Assembly (NCBI RefSeq): GCF_021698975.1
Contig: NZ_SSXA01000038.1
Span: 1-36,984 of the forward strand
DNA length: 36,984 nt
Source: Blastococcus sp. KM273128
Lineage (GTDB): Bacteria > Actinomycetota > Actinomycetes > Mycobacteriales > Geodermatophilaceae
Direction: 5' to 3'
This document shows, piece after piece, positions 23,801-31,101 of the stretch. The notes beneath the pieces are model-generated. The model searched no databases and was not told where the DNA came from. It saw only the letters and a list, made by a program, of their open reading frames with translations. The stretch's first letter is position 1, and each line of letters begins with the position of its first letter. The position numbers and the translations under genes are program-made.

Positions 23801-25225
23801 GGGGAACGACTCCGGGAGGACCCGGCCGGTGCTCGCGGCGCGCCGGGCCCGGATCAGCGCCGTCAGCTCCGCGACGCGGGCGGTCACCGTCTCGGTGCCG
23901 GTACCGACGAGCGCGACCGGCCCGTCGTCGGCCGGCCGCGCGTGCGGCAGCCAGCGCACCCAGCCCCAGCCCGCCCCACCCCCCGGCGCGAGCAGCGTCA
24001 GCCCGAGGTCCCGAGGCGGGTGGGTCACCGCGAGGTGCAGCACCACCCACCGCAGCAGCCCGGCCAGCGGCCCGGCGGGCCCGGCCAGGCCGACGACACC
24101 GGCCTCGCGCAGCGGCACCACCACGGGGACGGCGTGCCCGGTGTGCTGCCCGGGCGGCTCGCCGGCGCCCGCGCGGTCGACGACCACGTGGGCGGGGAGG
24201 TCGGCCGAGCCCAGGCGCAGGTCGAGGGCGTCGGGGTCGGTGCGGCGCCGCTCCCACAGCCGGCGGCCGGGCAGGACGGCGGTGAGCAGGGCGGTCGCCG
24301 GGTCGGGGTGGGCGTCGCGCCGGCGGGCGGTCTCCTCGGCCAGCGCCGCGTCGATCCGTTCCCGGGCGCGGGCGAGCGCCCGCTCGAACTCCGCCCGCTC
24401 GCGGCGCTGCTCGCGAGCGCTCTGCCGCCGGTCCGCGACGGTGTTGCCGAGCATCATCAGCGGGCCGGCCACGGCGAAGACCAGGTAGAGCGGCGAGCGC
24501 ATGACGACGGCGAGCACGATGCCGACCAGCAGCGGCGCCAGCACCATCAACCAGGGCAGCCGGCGGGGTTCGCGGCCCCTCGGCGCCTGCGGCAGCTGCA
24601 CCCGCACCTCGCGCGCCGACGGCAGCAGCCGGGGTGCGCGGACGAACGCGCGCGTCCCCGGCCCGGCCGGCTCGACCGCGGCGTCGGCGACCGGGGCCGG
24701 CCCGACGACCAGCTGGGTGTCGCCGAGCTGCACGACCTGCCCGGGCGCCACCGGCACGTCCTGGTCCTCGGGCACGGGCTCGCCCTCGAGCGTGGTGCCG
24801 TTGGCGGAGCCGAGGTCGCGCAGCGTGGCGCCGTCCGCCCCCAGCCGCAGCCGGGCGTGCCGGCGGGACACCGCGCGGTCGGCGAGGCCGAACGGTCCGC
24901 CGCGGCCGAGCTCGTGCTGCCCGATCGGCAGCTCGGCCACCAGGCCGCTCGCCGGGCCGCTCAGCACCCGCAGCTGCCAGCCGCGGGCCGGCGGCGCCGT
25001 CGCGGTGGGGACCAGGTGCACGACGGCGCCGTCGACGAGGTCGCTCTCCCCGACCGGCTGGAGGTCGTCGAGCCGGGTGCCGGCGAGCCACACCCCGTAC
25101 GCGGGGACACCGGCCACCCGGGCCAGCTCCTCGCCGACCCGGCCGACCGGGAGGTCGTCGTCCACGTCGACGACGACGTCGAGCGACGAGCCGTCGTCCT
25201 TCGCGATGCTCAGCTGGACCCGCAC
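20900..25225 (-). CDS. eccC: EccC/EssC-type FtsK/SpoIIIE ATPase of a type VII secretion system with FHA domain
   Basis: The 1441-aa protein starts with a ubiquitin-like region (1-75), then an FHA domain (about 83-175; HELGRGGPFGLADRAVSRRH and LRDLGSANGTTLEGE), two membrane segments (224-242, 245-262) and three FtsK/SpoIIIE ATPase domains. The first has canonical Walker A GTTGAGKSE (638-646) and Walker B LLIVIDEF (743-750). The second and third have GSPRSGRSQ (971-979) and GPPRSGRST (1264-1272), Arg in place of the Walker Lys. EccC drives substrate export through the type VII pore. The FHA-first layout resembles Firmicutes EssC. No EccB, EccD, EccE or mycosin gene lies nearby. GTG start. Confidence 0.9.
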   Translation of the reverse strand: MRVQLSIAKDDGSSLDVVVDVDDDLPVGRVGEELARVAGVPAYGVWLAGTRLDDLQPVGESDLVDGAVVHLVPTATAPPARGWQLRVLSGPASGLVAELPIGQHELGRGGPFGLADRAVSRRHARLRLGADGATLRDLGSANGTTLEGEPVPEDQDVPVAPGQVVQLGDTQLVVGPAPVADAAVEPAGPGTRAFVRAPRLLPSAREVRVQLPQAPRGREPRRLPWLMVLAPLLVGIVLAVVMRSPLYLVFAVAGPLMMLGNTVADRRQSAREQRRERAEFERALARARERIDAALAEETARRRDAHPDPATALLTAVLPGRRLWERRRTDPDALDLRLGSADLPAHVVVDRAGAGEPPGQHTGHAVPVVVPLREAGVVGLAGPAGPLAGLLRWVVLHLAVTHPPRDLGLTLLAPGGGAGWGWVRWLPHARPADDGPVALVGTGTETVTARVAELTALIRARRAASTGRVLPESFPAHVLVVDGYRALRATPGLAQVLQDGPAVGVYAVCADEEERFLPEAATATAVLDPAEEARLVLRRSGHDPVPAVLAEPVPVELAERAARALAPLRDVSLEEDDAVLPGSVRLLDLLGLEPPTADGVRARWQLEGRSTRLVAGAGLHGPFTLDLRTDGPHGLVAGTTGAGKSELLQTVIASLAVANRPDALNLVLVDYKGGSAFGECVHLPHTVGMVTDLDAHLVQRALTSLRAELTHREHRLADAGVKDVEDYVELQAREPARPPLPRLLIVIDEFASLARELPEFVTGLVDVAQRGRSLGIHLLLATQRPSGVVSPEIRANTNLRISLRVTDGADSSDVLDAPDAARIPKAAPGRGFARLGHGGLVPFQAARIGGRRPDRRSTAPAAPLVVPVGWHQLGHAPPRRPATAARAADAEVTDLSVLVQAVRAAAEADGVPAQRSPWLPALPARVAAADLLAAGAAPTWLPYGLQDLPSSQERRVAAFDPAVDGHLLVVGSPRSGRSQLLRTLAGAAGARCSTADLHLYALDCGNGALLPLADLPHCGAVVTRMQTERAARLLDRLARELERRQQVLAEGGFADVAEQRRSVPAGERLPHVLLLLDRWEGFTPVLGELDGGRLTDVVTALVREGGSAGISVVVTGDRSLGTGRLSSLVDGRLVLRLADRGDYPLVGVPGRQVPEWLPPGRAVTVEGAVETQVALLGEDASGQGQAAALAAIAKEAHVRDALLPPAARPFRVDVLPARLGFEAAWDLRPPGAGRGFALVGVGGDELAATGPDLVERGPAFVVAGPPRSGRSTLLAVMAESLLRQGTAVVVGAPRPSPLRALAGRPGVLDVVDDPAAPARRWQELLAADPGRPLVLLLDDGEVLRDCPAGEVFRAVVRGDVPGRGLVLGGNADALCTGLSGWQVEARKARQGVLLSPQGSTDGDLIGVRVPRSALGGAVRPGRGLLHLGDGALRTIAVPTAP

Positions 25226-25268
25226 GCCCGGACGGTAGGCGGACGCGCCGGTCCCGGGCCGTCGCGGC

Positions 25269-25277
25269 TGTGGACAA
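25269..25277 (-). promoter_or_regulatory. Exact DnaA-box-like 9-mer upstream of eccC
   Basis: TGTGGACAA (TTGTCCACA on the minus strand), 44 nt before the eccC start and between it and the DUF1028 gene. Paired with the copy at 20416-20424. Confidence 0.45.
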
Positions 25278-25297
25278 CTCCGGGCGCGGGCGCCGGG

Positions 25298-25990
25298 TCA
25301 GTCGCCGGCGTCCTCCCCCAGCAGCTCACGGGTGGCCGCGCCCACCGGGTCCCGCCGGGTCGGCAGCCGCTGCACCTCGGGCAGGAAGTCGGTGCGGTAC
25401 TCCTCGAACAGCTCGCGCAGGCGCAGGGCCGGGTCCTTCTCCGAGTCCACCCGGATGTCCCAGAGCGGGTAGGCCTCCGTGCCGAGCACCAGCACGTGCC
25501 CCGAGCGGGCACCATGGGTGTCGGCGCCGGTGGACTCGCCGGCCTCCACGGCGAGCACCAGCCGCTCGGCGAGCTCCCGGTCGCGGTGGGCGTGGAACGC
25601 CTCCAGCGCCGCCTCGAGCGTGTGCCGGCCGACCAGGCGGTTGCCCGAGACGACCACCGCGTCGTCCTCCAGGTGGCCCGACCAGCCCAGCGTGCGCTCG
25701 CCGGTCCACGCGGCGGTGCAGCCGTTGCGGTCGACGATCCCGCACTGGCGCACGTCGCGCCCGGGGTCGCGCCGCAGCACCTCCTCCAGCGCGGCCGGCG
25801 CCTCCAGCCCCTCGGCCATGAGCCGGAGCCCGTCGATGGCGAGGTAGGGGTTCATCGACGCCTGGGACGCAACGGCGCCGACGCCGGGCGACGCGTGCCC
25901 CACCAGCTTGCCGACCCCCATGAGCGCGGTCAGGGCGCCGACCCCGAACTCGCCGGTGTGCGGGCAGCGGGCCACGATCGAGAAGGTCAT
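25298..25990 (-). CDS. DUF1028 family protein (Ntn-hydrolase-like)
   Basis: The 230-aa protein begins MTFSIVARCPHTGEFGVGAL, and VGAVASQASMNPYLAIDGLR, QCGIVDRNGCTAAWTGERT and VVVSGNRLVG are the family's conserved stretches. DUF1028 proteins have the fold of N-terminal nucleophile hydrolases and are found in catabolic gene sets, with no settled reaction. The start is set by GGAG 5 nt before the ATG. Same strand as eccC, 72 nt upstream of it, but separated by a DnaA-box-like site, so probably not one operon. Confidence 0.85.
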   Translation of the reverse strand: MTFSIVARCPHTGEFGVGALTALMGVGKLVGHASPGVGAVASQASMNPYLAIDGLRLMAEGLEAPAALEEVLRRDPGRDVRQCGIVDRNGCTAAWTGERTLGWSGHLEDDAVVVSGNRLVGRHTLEAALEAFHAHRDRELAERLVLAVEAGESTGADTHGARSGHVLVLGTEAYPLWDIRVDSEKDPALRLRELFEEYRTDFLPEVQRLPTRRDPVGAATRELLGEDAGD

Positions 25991-26064
25991 GCGGGTCTCC
26001 GTCCGTCGCTGGGCGTCCCGCCGCTCCTGCCCCTCCCGCCCGGCGCCCAACCGGCCGGCGGCGC

Positions 26065-27000
26065 TCAGAAGGTCAGCACGAGCCGGCCGCGCACCCCGCC
26101 GGCCTCGAGCAGCCGGTGGGCCTCGGCCGCCTGTTCGGCCGGGAAGATGCGCGCGACCCGGAGGGTCAGCGCCCCCTCCTCCACCTGCTGCCGGAGCCGG
26201 TCGAGGGCCGCGCGGTCGGTGGCGACCTTGCGGACCATCGTGGGGAAGAACCGCAACCCGCGCTCCCCGTTGCCGCGGTAGCCGCGCACCGTCGCGACCG
26301 CGCCCCCGTCGCGCACCGCCGGGAGCACCGCCGCGTCCTGCACCGACCCGTCGGCCAGCCCGTGCACGCCGTCGGGCACGTGCTCCCGGATGCGGGCGGC
26401 GACGTCGTCCCCGCGGCGGACCACGACGTCGGCGCCGAGGCCGCGCACCAGCTCCTCATCGGCCTCGGAGGCGTCCGCGACCACGGTGAGCCCGTCGGCC
26501 TTGGCCAGCTGGACGACGTAGCCGCCGTAGGCCCCGGCCGCCCCGGTCACCGCGAGCACCTCCCCCGGCCGCAGCCCCATGAGGTCGAGCGAGAAGCGGG
26601 CGGTGAGCCCGTTCATCGGCAGGGTCGACGCCTCCACCGCGGTGGCCCCGGCCGGCGCGCGGACGACGGAGTCACCGGCCAGCACCTTGTCCTCCCGGTA
26701 GGCCCCGAACGGGCCGAAGGGCACGACGATGCCCATCGCGAGGTCGCCGACGGCCAGGTGGTCCACGCCCTCGCCGAGCTCGGTGACGACGCCGGCGACG
26801 TCCATGCCCGGGACCCACGGCGGGTTCTTCACCGGGTCGCGCTCGGCGTAGGCCCCGCTGCGGGCGTGGGTGTCGGTGGGGCTGACCGCGGCCGCCTGGA
26901 CCCGCAACCGCACCTGCCCCGGCCCGAGGGGCTCGGGTTCCACGTCGACGATGTGCAGGGCCTCGGGCCCGCCGAACTCGGTCACTCCCGCTGCGCGCAT
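26065..27000 (-). CDS. NADPH:quinone-oxidoreductase-like MDR enzyme
   Basis: The 311-aa protein is a zinc-free medium-chain reductase. [20 protein letters not shown] and [20 protein letters not shown] form the substrate domain, and [20 protein letters not shown] gives the nucleotide-binding Rossmann turn. GRLVLTF closes the protein, as in QorA-type enzymes. The usual zinc-binding cysteines are absent. It would reduce quinones or enones with NADPH; the true substrate cannot be read from the sequence. It starts at ATG 26998-27000 and lies 74 nt upstream of the DUF1028 gene. Confidence 0.84.
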   Translation of the reverse strand: MRAAGVTEFGGPEALHIVDVEPEPLGPGQVRLRVQAAAVSPTDTHARSGAYAERDPVKNPPWVPGMDVAGVVTELGEGVDHLAVGDLAMGIVVPFGPFGAYREDKVLAGDSVVRAPAGATAVEASTLPMNGLTARFSLDLMGLRPGEVLAVTGAAGAYGGYVVQLAKADGLTVVADASEADEELVRGLGADVVVRRGDDVAARIREHVPDGVHGLADGSVQDAAVLPAVRDGGAVATVRGYRGNGERGLRFFPTMVRKVATDRAALDRLRQQVEEGALTLRVARIFPAEQAAEAHRLLEAGGVRGRLVLTF

Positions 27001-27132
27001 GCCCCTGCCTACACCCGGGCCCGTCACCCCCGCCTCGGCGGGTACCGCGCGGCCAGCGTCCCCGGCCCGGCGACATCGGGCACCAGCCGTGCACGTCGAG
27101 GCCACGAGGCCCACCGGGGCCTCGGTGTCCAC

Positions 27133-27176
27133 CGACCTCTGCCTCTGAGTGCCCGTGCACTCAGAGGCAGAGGTCG
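27133..27176 (-). terminator. Perfect 20-bp hairpin after the acyl-CoA dehydrogenase gene
   Basis: Arms 27133-27152 and 27157-27176, 20 bp perfect with a CCGT loop, about 67 nt past the dehydrogenase stop. Insulates it from the MDR gene. Confidence 0.75.
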
Positions 27177-27242
27177 TCCGGAGGCACCTCGGCCCCCGCC
27201 CGGTGGACCGGGACGGGGGCCGCGGTGCGTGCGGTCGCGGGC

Positions 27243-28442
27243 TCAGCCCTTGAGCTTGTAGGTCTTCAGCAGACCCCGGCTGATGATCGTCTTCTGGATC
27301 TCGCTGGTGCCCTCACCGATGAGCAGGAACGGCGCCTCGCGCATGAGGCGCTCGATCTCGTACTCCTTGGAGTAGCCGTAGCCGCCGTGGATGCGGAAGG
27401 ACTGCGTGGTCACCTCGGCGCAGTACTCGCTGGCGATCAGCTTCGCCATGCCGGCCTCGACGTCGTTGCGCTTGCCGGCGTCCTTGAGGCGGGCGGCGTT
27501 GACCATCATCAGGTGGGCGGCCTCGACCTTGGTCGCCATCTCGGCCAGCTGGAAGGCGATCGCCTGGTGCTGGGCGATCGGCTTGCCGAAGGTCTCCCGC
27601 TGCTGGGCGTAGGCGACGGCGAGCTCGAAGGCGCGGATGGAGATGCCGCAGGCGCGCGCCGCGACGTTGACCCGGCCGACCTCGACGCCGTCCATCATCT
27701 GGGCGAAGCCCCGGCCGGGCTCGCCGCCGAGGATGTCGGAAGCCTCGGCGCGGTAACCGTCGAACACCAGCTCGGTGGTGTCGACGCCCTTGTAGCCCAT
27801 CTTGTCGATCTTGCCGGGGATGGTGATCCCGGGCTTGACCTCGCCGAAGCCGGCCGGCTTCTCCACGAGGAAGGTGGTCAGGTTCTGGTGCGCCTTCTCC
27901 GCGCCCTCGTCGGTGCGCACGAGGGCCGCGACCAGGGTGGAGCTGCCGCCGTTGGTCAGCCACATCTTCTGGCCGTCGATGACGTAGCCGCCGTCGGCCT
28001 GCTTCACCGCCTTGGTGCGGATGCCGGCGACGTCGGAGCCCAGCCCCGGCTCGGACATCGAGAAGGCGCCGCGCACCTCGCCGGTGGCCATGCGGGGCAG
28101 GTAGTGCTCCTTCTGCTCCCGCGTGCCGTGCTGCTTGATCATGTACGCGACGATGAAGTGCGTGTTGATGACGCCGGAGACGCTCATCCACCCGCGGGCG
28201 ATCTCCTCGACCACCAGGGCGTAGGTGAGCAGCGACTCGCCGAGACCGCCGTACTCCTCGGGGATCATGAGCCCGAAGATGCCGAGCTCCTTGAGGCCGT
28301 CGACGATCTCCTGCGGGTAGGCGTCAGCGTGCTCGAGCTCCTGCGCGTGCGGGATGATCTCCTTGTCGACGAAGTTCCTGACCGTCGACAGGATCTCCTG
28401 CTGGATGTCGGTCAGGTCGGCGGTCTGGGCCAGTCGCGTCAC
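27243..28442 (-). CDS. Acyl-CoA dehydrogenase
   Basis: The 399-aa protein is a full-length ACAD: ELGIFGLMIPEEYGG (helical N-domain), AFSMSEPGLGSDVAGIRT and MWLTNGGSS (FAD/beta domain), and the C-terminal helices with RIHGGYGYSKEYEIERLMRE and GEGTSEIQ. Glu 377 in the latter is the expected catalytic base. It would oxidise an acyl-CoA to the enoyl-CoA with electrons passed to ETF. Short- or branched-chain substrates are suggested by overall similarity to short/branched-chain ACADs, but not proven. GTG start behind GAGGAG. No partner ETF gene is in the window. Confidence 0.92.
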   Translation of the reverse strand: MTRLAQTADLTDIQQEILSTVRNFVDKEIIPHAQELEHADAYPQEIVDGLKELGIFGLMIPEEYGGLGESLLTYALVVEEIARGWMSVSGVINTHFIVAYMIKQHGTREQKEHYLPRMATGEVRGAFSMSEPGLGSDVAGIRTKAVKQADGGYVIDGQKMWLTNGGSSTLVAALVRTDEGAEKAHQNLTTFLVEKPAGFGEVKPGITIPGKIDKMGYKGVDTTELVFDGYRAEASDILGGEPGRGFAQMMDGVEVGRVNVAARACGISIRAFELAVAYAQQRETFGKPIAQHQAIAFQLAEMATKVEAAHLMMVNAARLKDAGKRNDVEAGMAKLIASEYCAEVTTQSFRIHGGYGYSKEYEIERLMREAPFLLIGEGTSEIQKTIISRGLLKTYKLKG

Positions 28443-28635
28443 AGGTTCGCTCCTCGGGGGACCTCGGTGTCCGGGCTACCGGTGAGTATGGGCCACCGGG
28501 AGGGCACCTCCGGCGTGCGCTCGGTCACTCCCGCGCGCGGCCGGACGACGGACCGCGCCGCGGGCAACGTGCACGACGGAACGCGGCATGCCGGGCGAAG
28601 GTGCGGTGGTCGAACCGCTGGCGGACGACGCGGGC

Positions 28636-28641
28636 TAGCGT
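28636..28641 (+). promoter_or_regulatory. -10 element TAGCGT, leaderless start of the DUF4190 gene
   Basis: TAGCGT, then 7 nt, then GTG at 28649. The hexamer and spacing are the same as at the DUF853 gene. Confidence 0.55.
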
Positions 28642-28648
28642 GCCGCGG

Positions 28649-29002
28649 GTGACCTCCCGCGACGAGTCGCCGTACGGCGGAACCACCCCCGGCTACGGCC
28701 CACCGCCCGGCTACGGGCAGCCCTACGGCCCGCCGCCTCCCGGGTACGGCCCGCCGCAGTGGGGCCGGCCGACCAACACCCTCGCGATCCTGTCCCTGGT
28801 CATGGCGTTCGTCTTCGCGCCGGCCGGGCTGGTGCTGGGCGTCGTTGCCCGCCGGCAGATCAGCCGGACCGGCGAGGACGGCGCCGGGCTCGCGCTGGCC
28901 GGGATCATCGTCGGCGGCGTGGTGACCGGCTTCTTCGTGCTGATCATCCTGCTCTGGATCGCCGCCTTCGCGACGCTCACCAGCACCGGCTTCGGCCCCT
29001 GA
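28649..29002 (+). CDS. DUF4190 membrane protein with Pro/Tyr/Gly-rich N-terminus
   Basis: 117 aa. The cytoplasmic N-terminus (1-40) is made of PGYGPPPGYGQPYGPPP-type repeats; two membrane segments follow (LAILSLVMAFVFAPAGLVLG and LAGIIVGGVVTGFFVLIILL) with the loop ARRQISRTGEDGAGLA between them. This is the typical DUF4190 arrangement of actinobacteria. Function unknown. GTG start from the leaderless promoter. The end is convergent with the malyl-CoA-lyase-like gene and shares a terminator with it. Confidence 0.83.
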   Translation: MTSRDESPYGGTTPGYGPPPGYGQPYGPPPPGYGPPQWGRPTNTLAILSLVMAFVFAPAGLVLGVVARRQISRTGEDGAGLALAGIIVGGVVTGFFVLIILLWIAAFATLTSTGFGP

Positions 29003-29032
29003 GCAAGGACCCCCTCGTACGCTGGGGCCGAG

Positions 29033-29068
29033 CCTCCGGACGGGGCCGACGTGGGCCCCGTCCGGAGG
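29033..29068. terminator. Bidirectional 15-bp hairpin
   Basis: Arms CCTCCGGACGGGGCC (29033-29047) and GGCCCCGTCCGGAGG (29054-29068) with a 6-nt loop, between convergent genes ending at 29002 and 29075. Confidence 0.8.
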
Positions 29069-29074
29069 GAGAGC

Positions 29075-30028
29075 TCAGCCTTCCGGCGGGGTGAAGGACG
29101 ACGTCCGCTGCAGGCCCGCCGCGCGGCCCTTGCCGGCGATGACCAGCGCCATCTTGCGGCTGGCCTCGTCGATCATCTCGTCGCCCAGCATCGCCGAGCC
29201 CTTCTTGCCACCGGCCTCCGACGTCGCCCAGTCGTAGGCGTCGAGGATCAGCTCGGCGTGGTCGTAGTCCTCCTGCGACGGCGCGTAGATCTCGTTCGCG
29301 GCGTCGATCTGGCCCGGGTGCAGCACCCACTTGCCGTCGAAGCCGAGCATCGCCGAGCGCTTGGCGACCTCCTCGAAGGCGGGCACGTCGCGCACCTGCA
29401 GGAAGGGGCCGTCGATCGCCTGGACGCCGCGGGCGCGGGCGGCCATGAGGATCTGCATGAGGATGTAGTGGAACGGGTCGCCCGGGTAGTCGGGGTGCAG
29501 GGCGCCGACCACCAGCGACTTCATGTTGATGCTGGCCATGAAGTCGGCCGGGCCGAAGATGATCGTCTCGATGCGGTCGCTGGCGAACGCGATGTCGTTG
29601 ACGTTGATCAGGCCCTGCGCCGTCTCGATCTGCGCCTCGATGCCGATCCGGCCGACCTCGTAGCCGTTGGCCTTCTCGATCTGGGTCAGCAGCATGTCCA
29701 GCGCCTTGACCTGGGCGGCGTCCTGGACCTTCGGCAGCATGATGCAGTCGAGGTTGGCGCCGGCCCCGCCGACGACCTCCAGCACGTCCTGGAAGGTCCA
29801 CTCCGTCGTCCAGTCGTTGACCCGGACGGTGCGGATCTTCTCGCCCCAGCCGCCCTCGTTCAGGGCCGCCACGATGTTCTTGCGGGCACCGGGCTTGGCC
29901 AGCGGCGCGCACGCGTCCTCCAGGTCGAGGAAGACCTGGTCGGCCGGCAGGCCCTTGGCCTTCTCCAGGAACCGGGGGTTGCTGCCCGGGACGGCGAGGT
30001 TGGAACGGCGGGATCGGAGCTCGGCCAC
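29075..30028 (-). CDS. HpcH/HpaI-type CoA lyase, malyl-CoA/beta-methylmalyl-CoA lyase-like
   Basis: The 317-aa protein matches the citrate-lyase-beta/malyl-CoA-lyase family. NLAVPGSNPRFLEKAKGLPA opens the barrel, QVFLDLEDACAP holds the acidic metal ligand region, and IGIEAQIETAQGL gives the metal-binding Glu. IIFGPADFMASINM and SAMLGFDGKWVLHPGQIDAA complete the active site. Length and ending resemble the Rhodobacter L-malyl-CoA/beta-methylmalyl-CoA lyase of the ethylmalonyl-CoA pathway, which makes glyoxylate plus acetyl- or propionyl-CoA; other pathway genes are not in the window. GTG start behind GGAGG. Confidence 0.86.
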   Translation of the reverse strand: MAELRSRRSNLAVPGSNPRFLEKAKGLPADQVFLDLEDACAPLAKPGARKNIVAALNEGGWGEKIRTVRVNDWTTEWTFQDVLEVVGGAGANLDCIMLPKVQDAAQVKALDMLLTQIEKANGYEVGRIGIEAQIETAQGLINVNDIAFASDRIETIIFGPADFMASINMKSLVVGALHPDYPGDPFHYILMQILMAARARGVQAIDGPFLQVRDVPAFEEVAKRSAMLGFDGKWVLHPGQIDAANEIYAPSQEDYDHAELILDAYDWATSEAGGKKGSAMLGDEMIDEASRKMALVIAGKGRAAGLQRTSSFTPPEG

Positions 30029-30114
30029 GGTGCCTCCGCTGGTCGACGACGTTGGTGACCGGAGGGTAGCGACGCCGCTCCGCGGCCCCCGACCCCCATC
30101 GATGAGCGCCAGCC

Positions 30115-30132
30115 GGCCCCGTCGCAGGGGCC
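30115..30132 (-). terminator. Short hairpin after the EamA gene
   Basis: GGCCCC (30115-30120) and GGGGCC (30127-30132), loop of 6, 43 nt past the EamA stop on the minus strand. Weak by comparison with others here. Confidence 0.3.
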
Positions 30133-30174
30133 CGCCGAGAGCCTGCGAGTGGTGGGGGGCGACGGGGTCCTTCT

Positions 30175-31101
30175 TCAGGTGGCCGGCTCGACCAGGGTCG
30201 CCGGGCGGCCGGCCCGCACCACCAGCGCCACCCCGGCCACCACGAGCAGCACCCCGGGCAGGGCCAGCAACGGCGGCACCTGCTGCAGCAGGACGAGCGC
30301 GAACAGCAGCGCCCCGGGCACCTCGAGCAGGACGGCGAGGCTCACCACCGTGGGCCCCACCGAGGAGAGCACCAGGTTGAGCAGGGTGTGCCCGAACAGC
30401 TGCGCGGAGACGGTGATGCCGGCGATCAGCCACCAGTCCCGCGCCTCGAAGCCGGTGAGCGGCGCGTCGACGACCAGCGCCGCGACCGCGATCACCACCG
30501 CGCACACCGAGTAGCAGGTGATCGCGTAGGCCGACGTCGCCAACCGCTGCCGCGCCCGGGCCCCGGCCAGCACGTAGCCGCCCGCGCAGACCGCCCCGAG
30601 CAGGGCCAGCGCGTCACCGGCCAGCGCCTCGGCGCTCACGGTCACGTCCACCCCGACGATCAGCACGACCCCGGCGAACGCCAGCAGCAGGCCCCACCAC
30701 ACCGCGGACGGCAGCCGCACACCGGAGACGCGCGCGGCGAGCGCGGTCCAGATCGGCGTCGTCGTGACCAGCGCGACCGAGGCAGCCACCGTCGTCATCG
30801 ACAGGCTGGGCAGCCAGGCGGCGAAGTGGGCGGCGAGGAACAGCCCCGCCACGACCGAGCTGCCCAGGTCCCGCCACCGCAGCCCGGTGAGCGTGGCGCG
30901 CTCCCGGGTGAGCAGGACGGGGACGAGCGCCGCCGCGCCCGCGGCGTTGCGCCAGAACGCCAGCGCCAGCATCGGCGCGGTGACCATCGCGGTCAGCGGG
31001 GCGGAGAGCGAGACGCCGACGACCGCGAGGAAGAGCAGGCCGAAGTCCCGGCTACCGGGCCGGTGCAGCGCCCAGGCGGTGGCCGCGGGTGCGGCGCTCA
31101 G
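30175..31101 (-). CDS. EamA/DMT-family transporter with probable CTG start
   Basis: A 308-aa carrier with ten hydrophobic segments in two EamA halves, e.g. FGLLFLAVVGVSLSAPLTAM, LGSSVVAGLFLAAHFAAWLP, WWGLLLAFAGVVLIVGVDVT, GPTVVSLAVLLEVPGALLFA and PGVLLVVAGVALVV. The substrate may be a metabolite or amino acid. The upstream PhzF-family gene ends TGA at 31098-31100, and the only plausible start giving a complete first membrane segment is CTG at 31099-31101, overlapping that stop (CTGA). The first ATG in frame falls inside the protein after segment 1. Coupled operon with the PhzF-like gene. Confidence 0.78.
   Translation of the reverse strand: MSAAPAATAWALHRPGSRDFGLLFLAVVGVSLSAPLTAMVTAPMLALAFWRNAAGAAALVPVLLTRERATLTGLRWRDLGSSVVAGLFLAAHFAAWLPSLSMTTVAASVALVTTTPIWTALAARVSGVRLPSAVWWGLLLAFAGVVLIVGVDVTVSAEALAGDALALLGAVCAGGYVLAGARARQRLATSAYAITCYSVCAVVIAVAALVVDAPLTGFEARDWWLIAGITVSAQLFGHTLLNLVLSSVGPTVVSLAVLLEVPGALLFALVLLQQVPPLLALPGVLLVVAGVALVVRAGRPATLVEPAT

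Noticed and set aside
21635..26281. Open frame of about 1548 codons on the plus strand opposite eccC, DUF1028 and the MDR gene
   Set aside because: Antisense frames stay open in very GC-rich coding DNA. Its translation is Arg/Gly/His-rich without domains, while the minus-strand genes carry Walker motifs and FHA residues.
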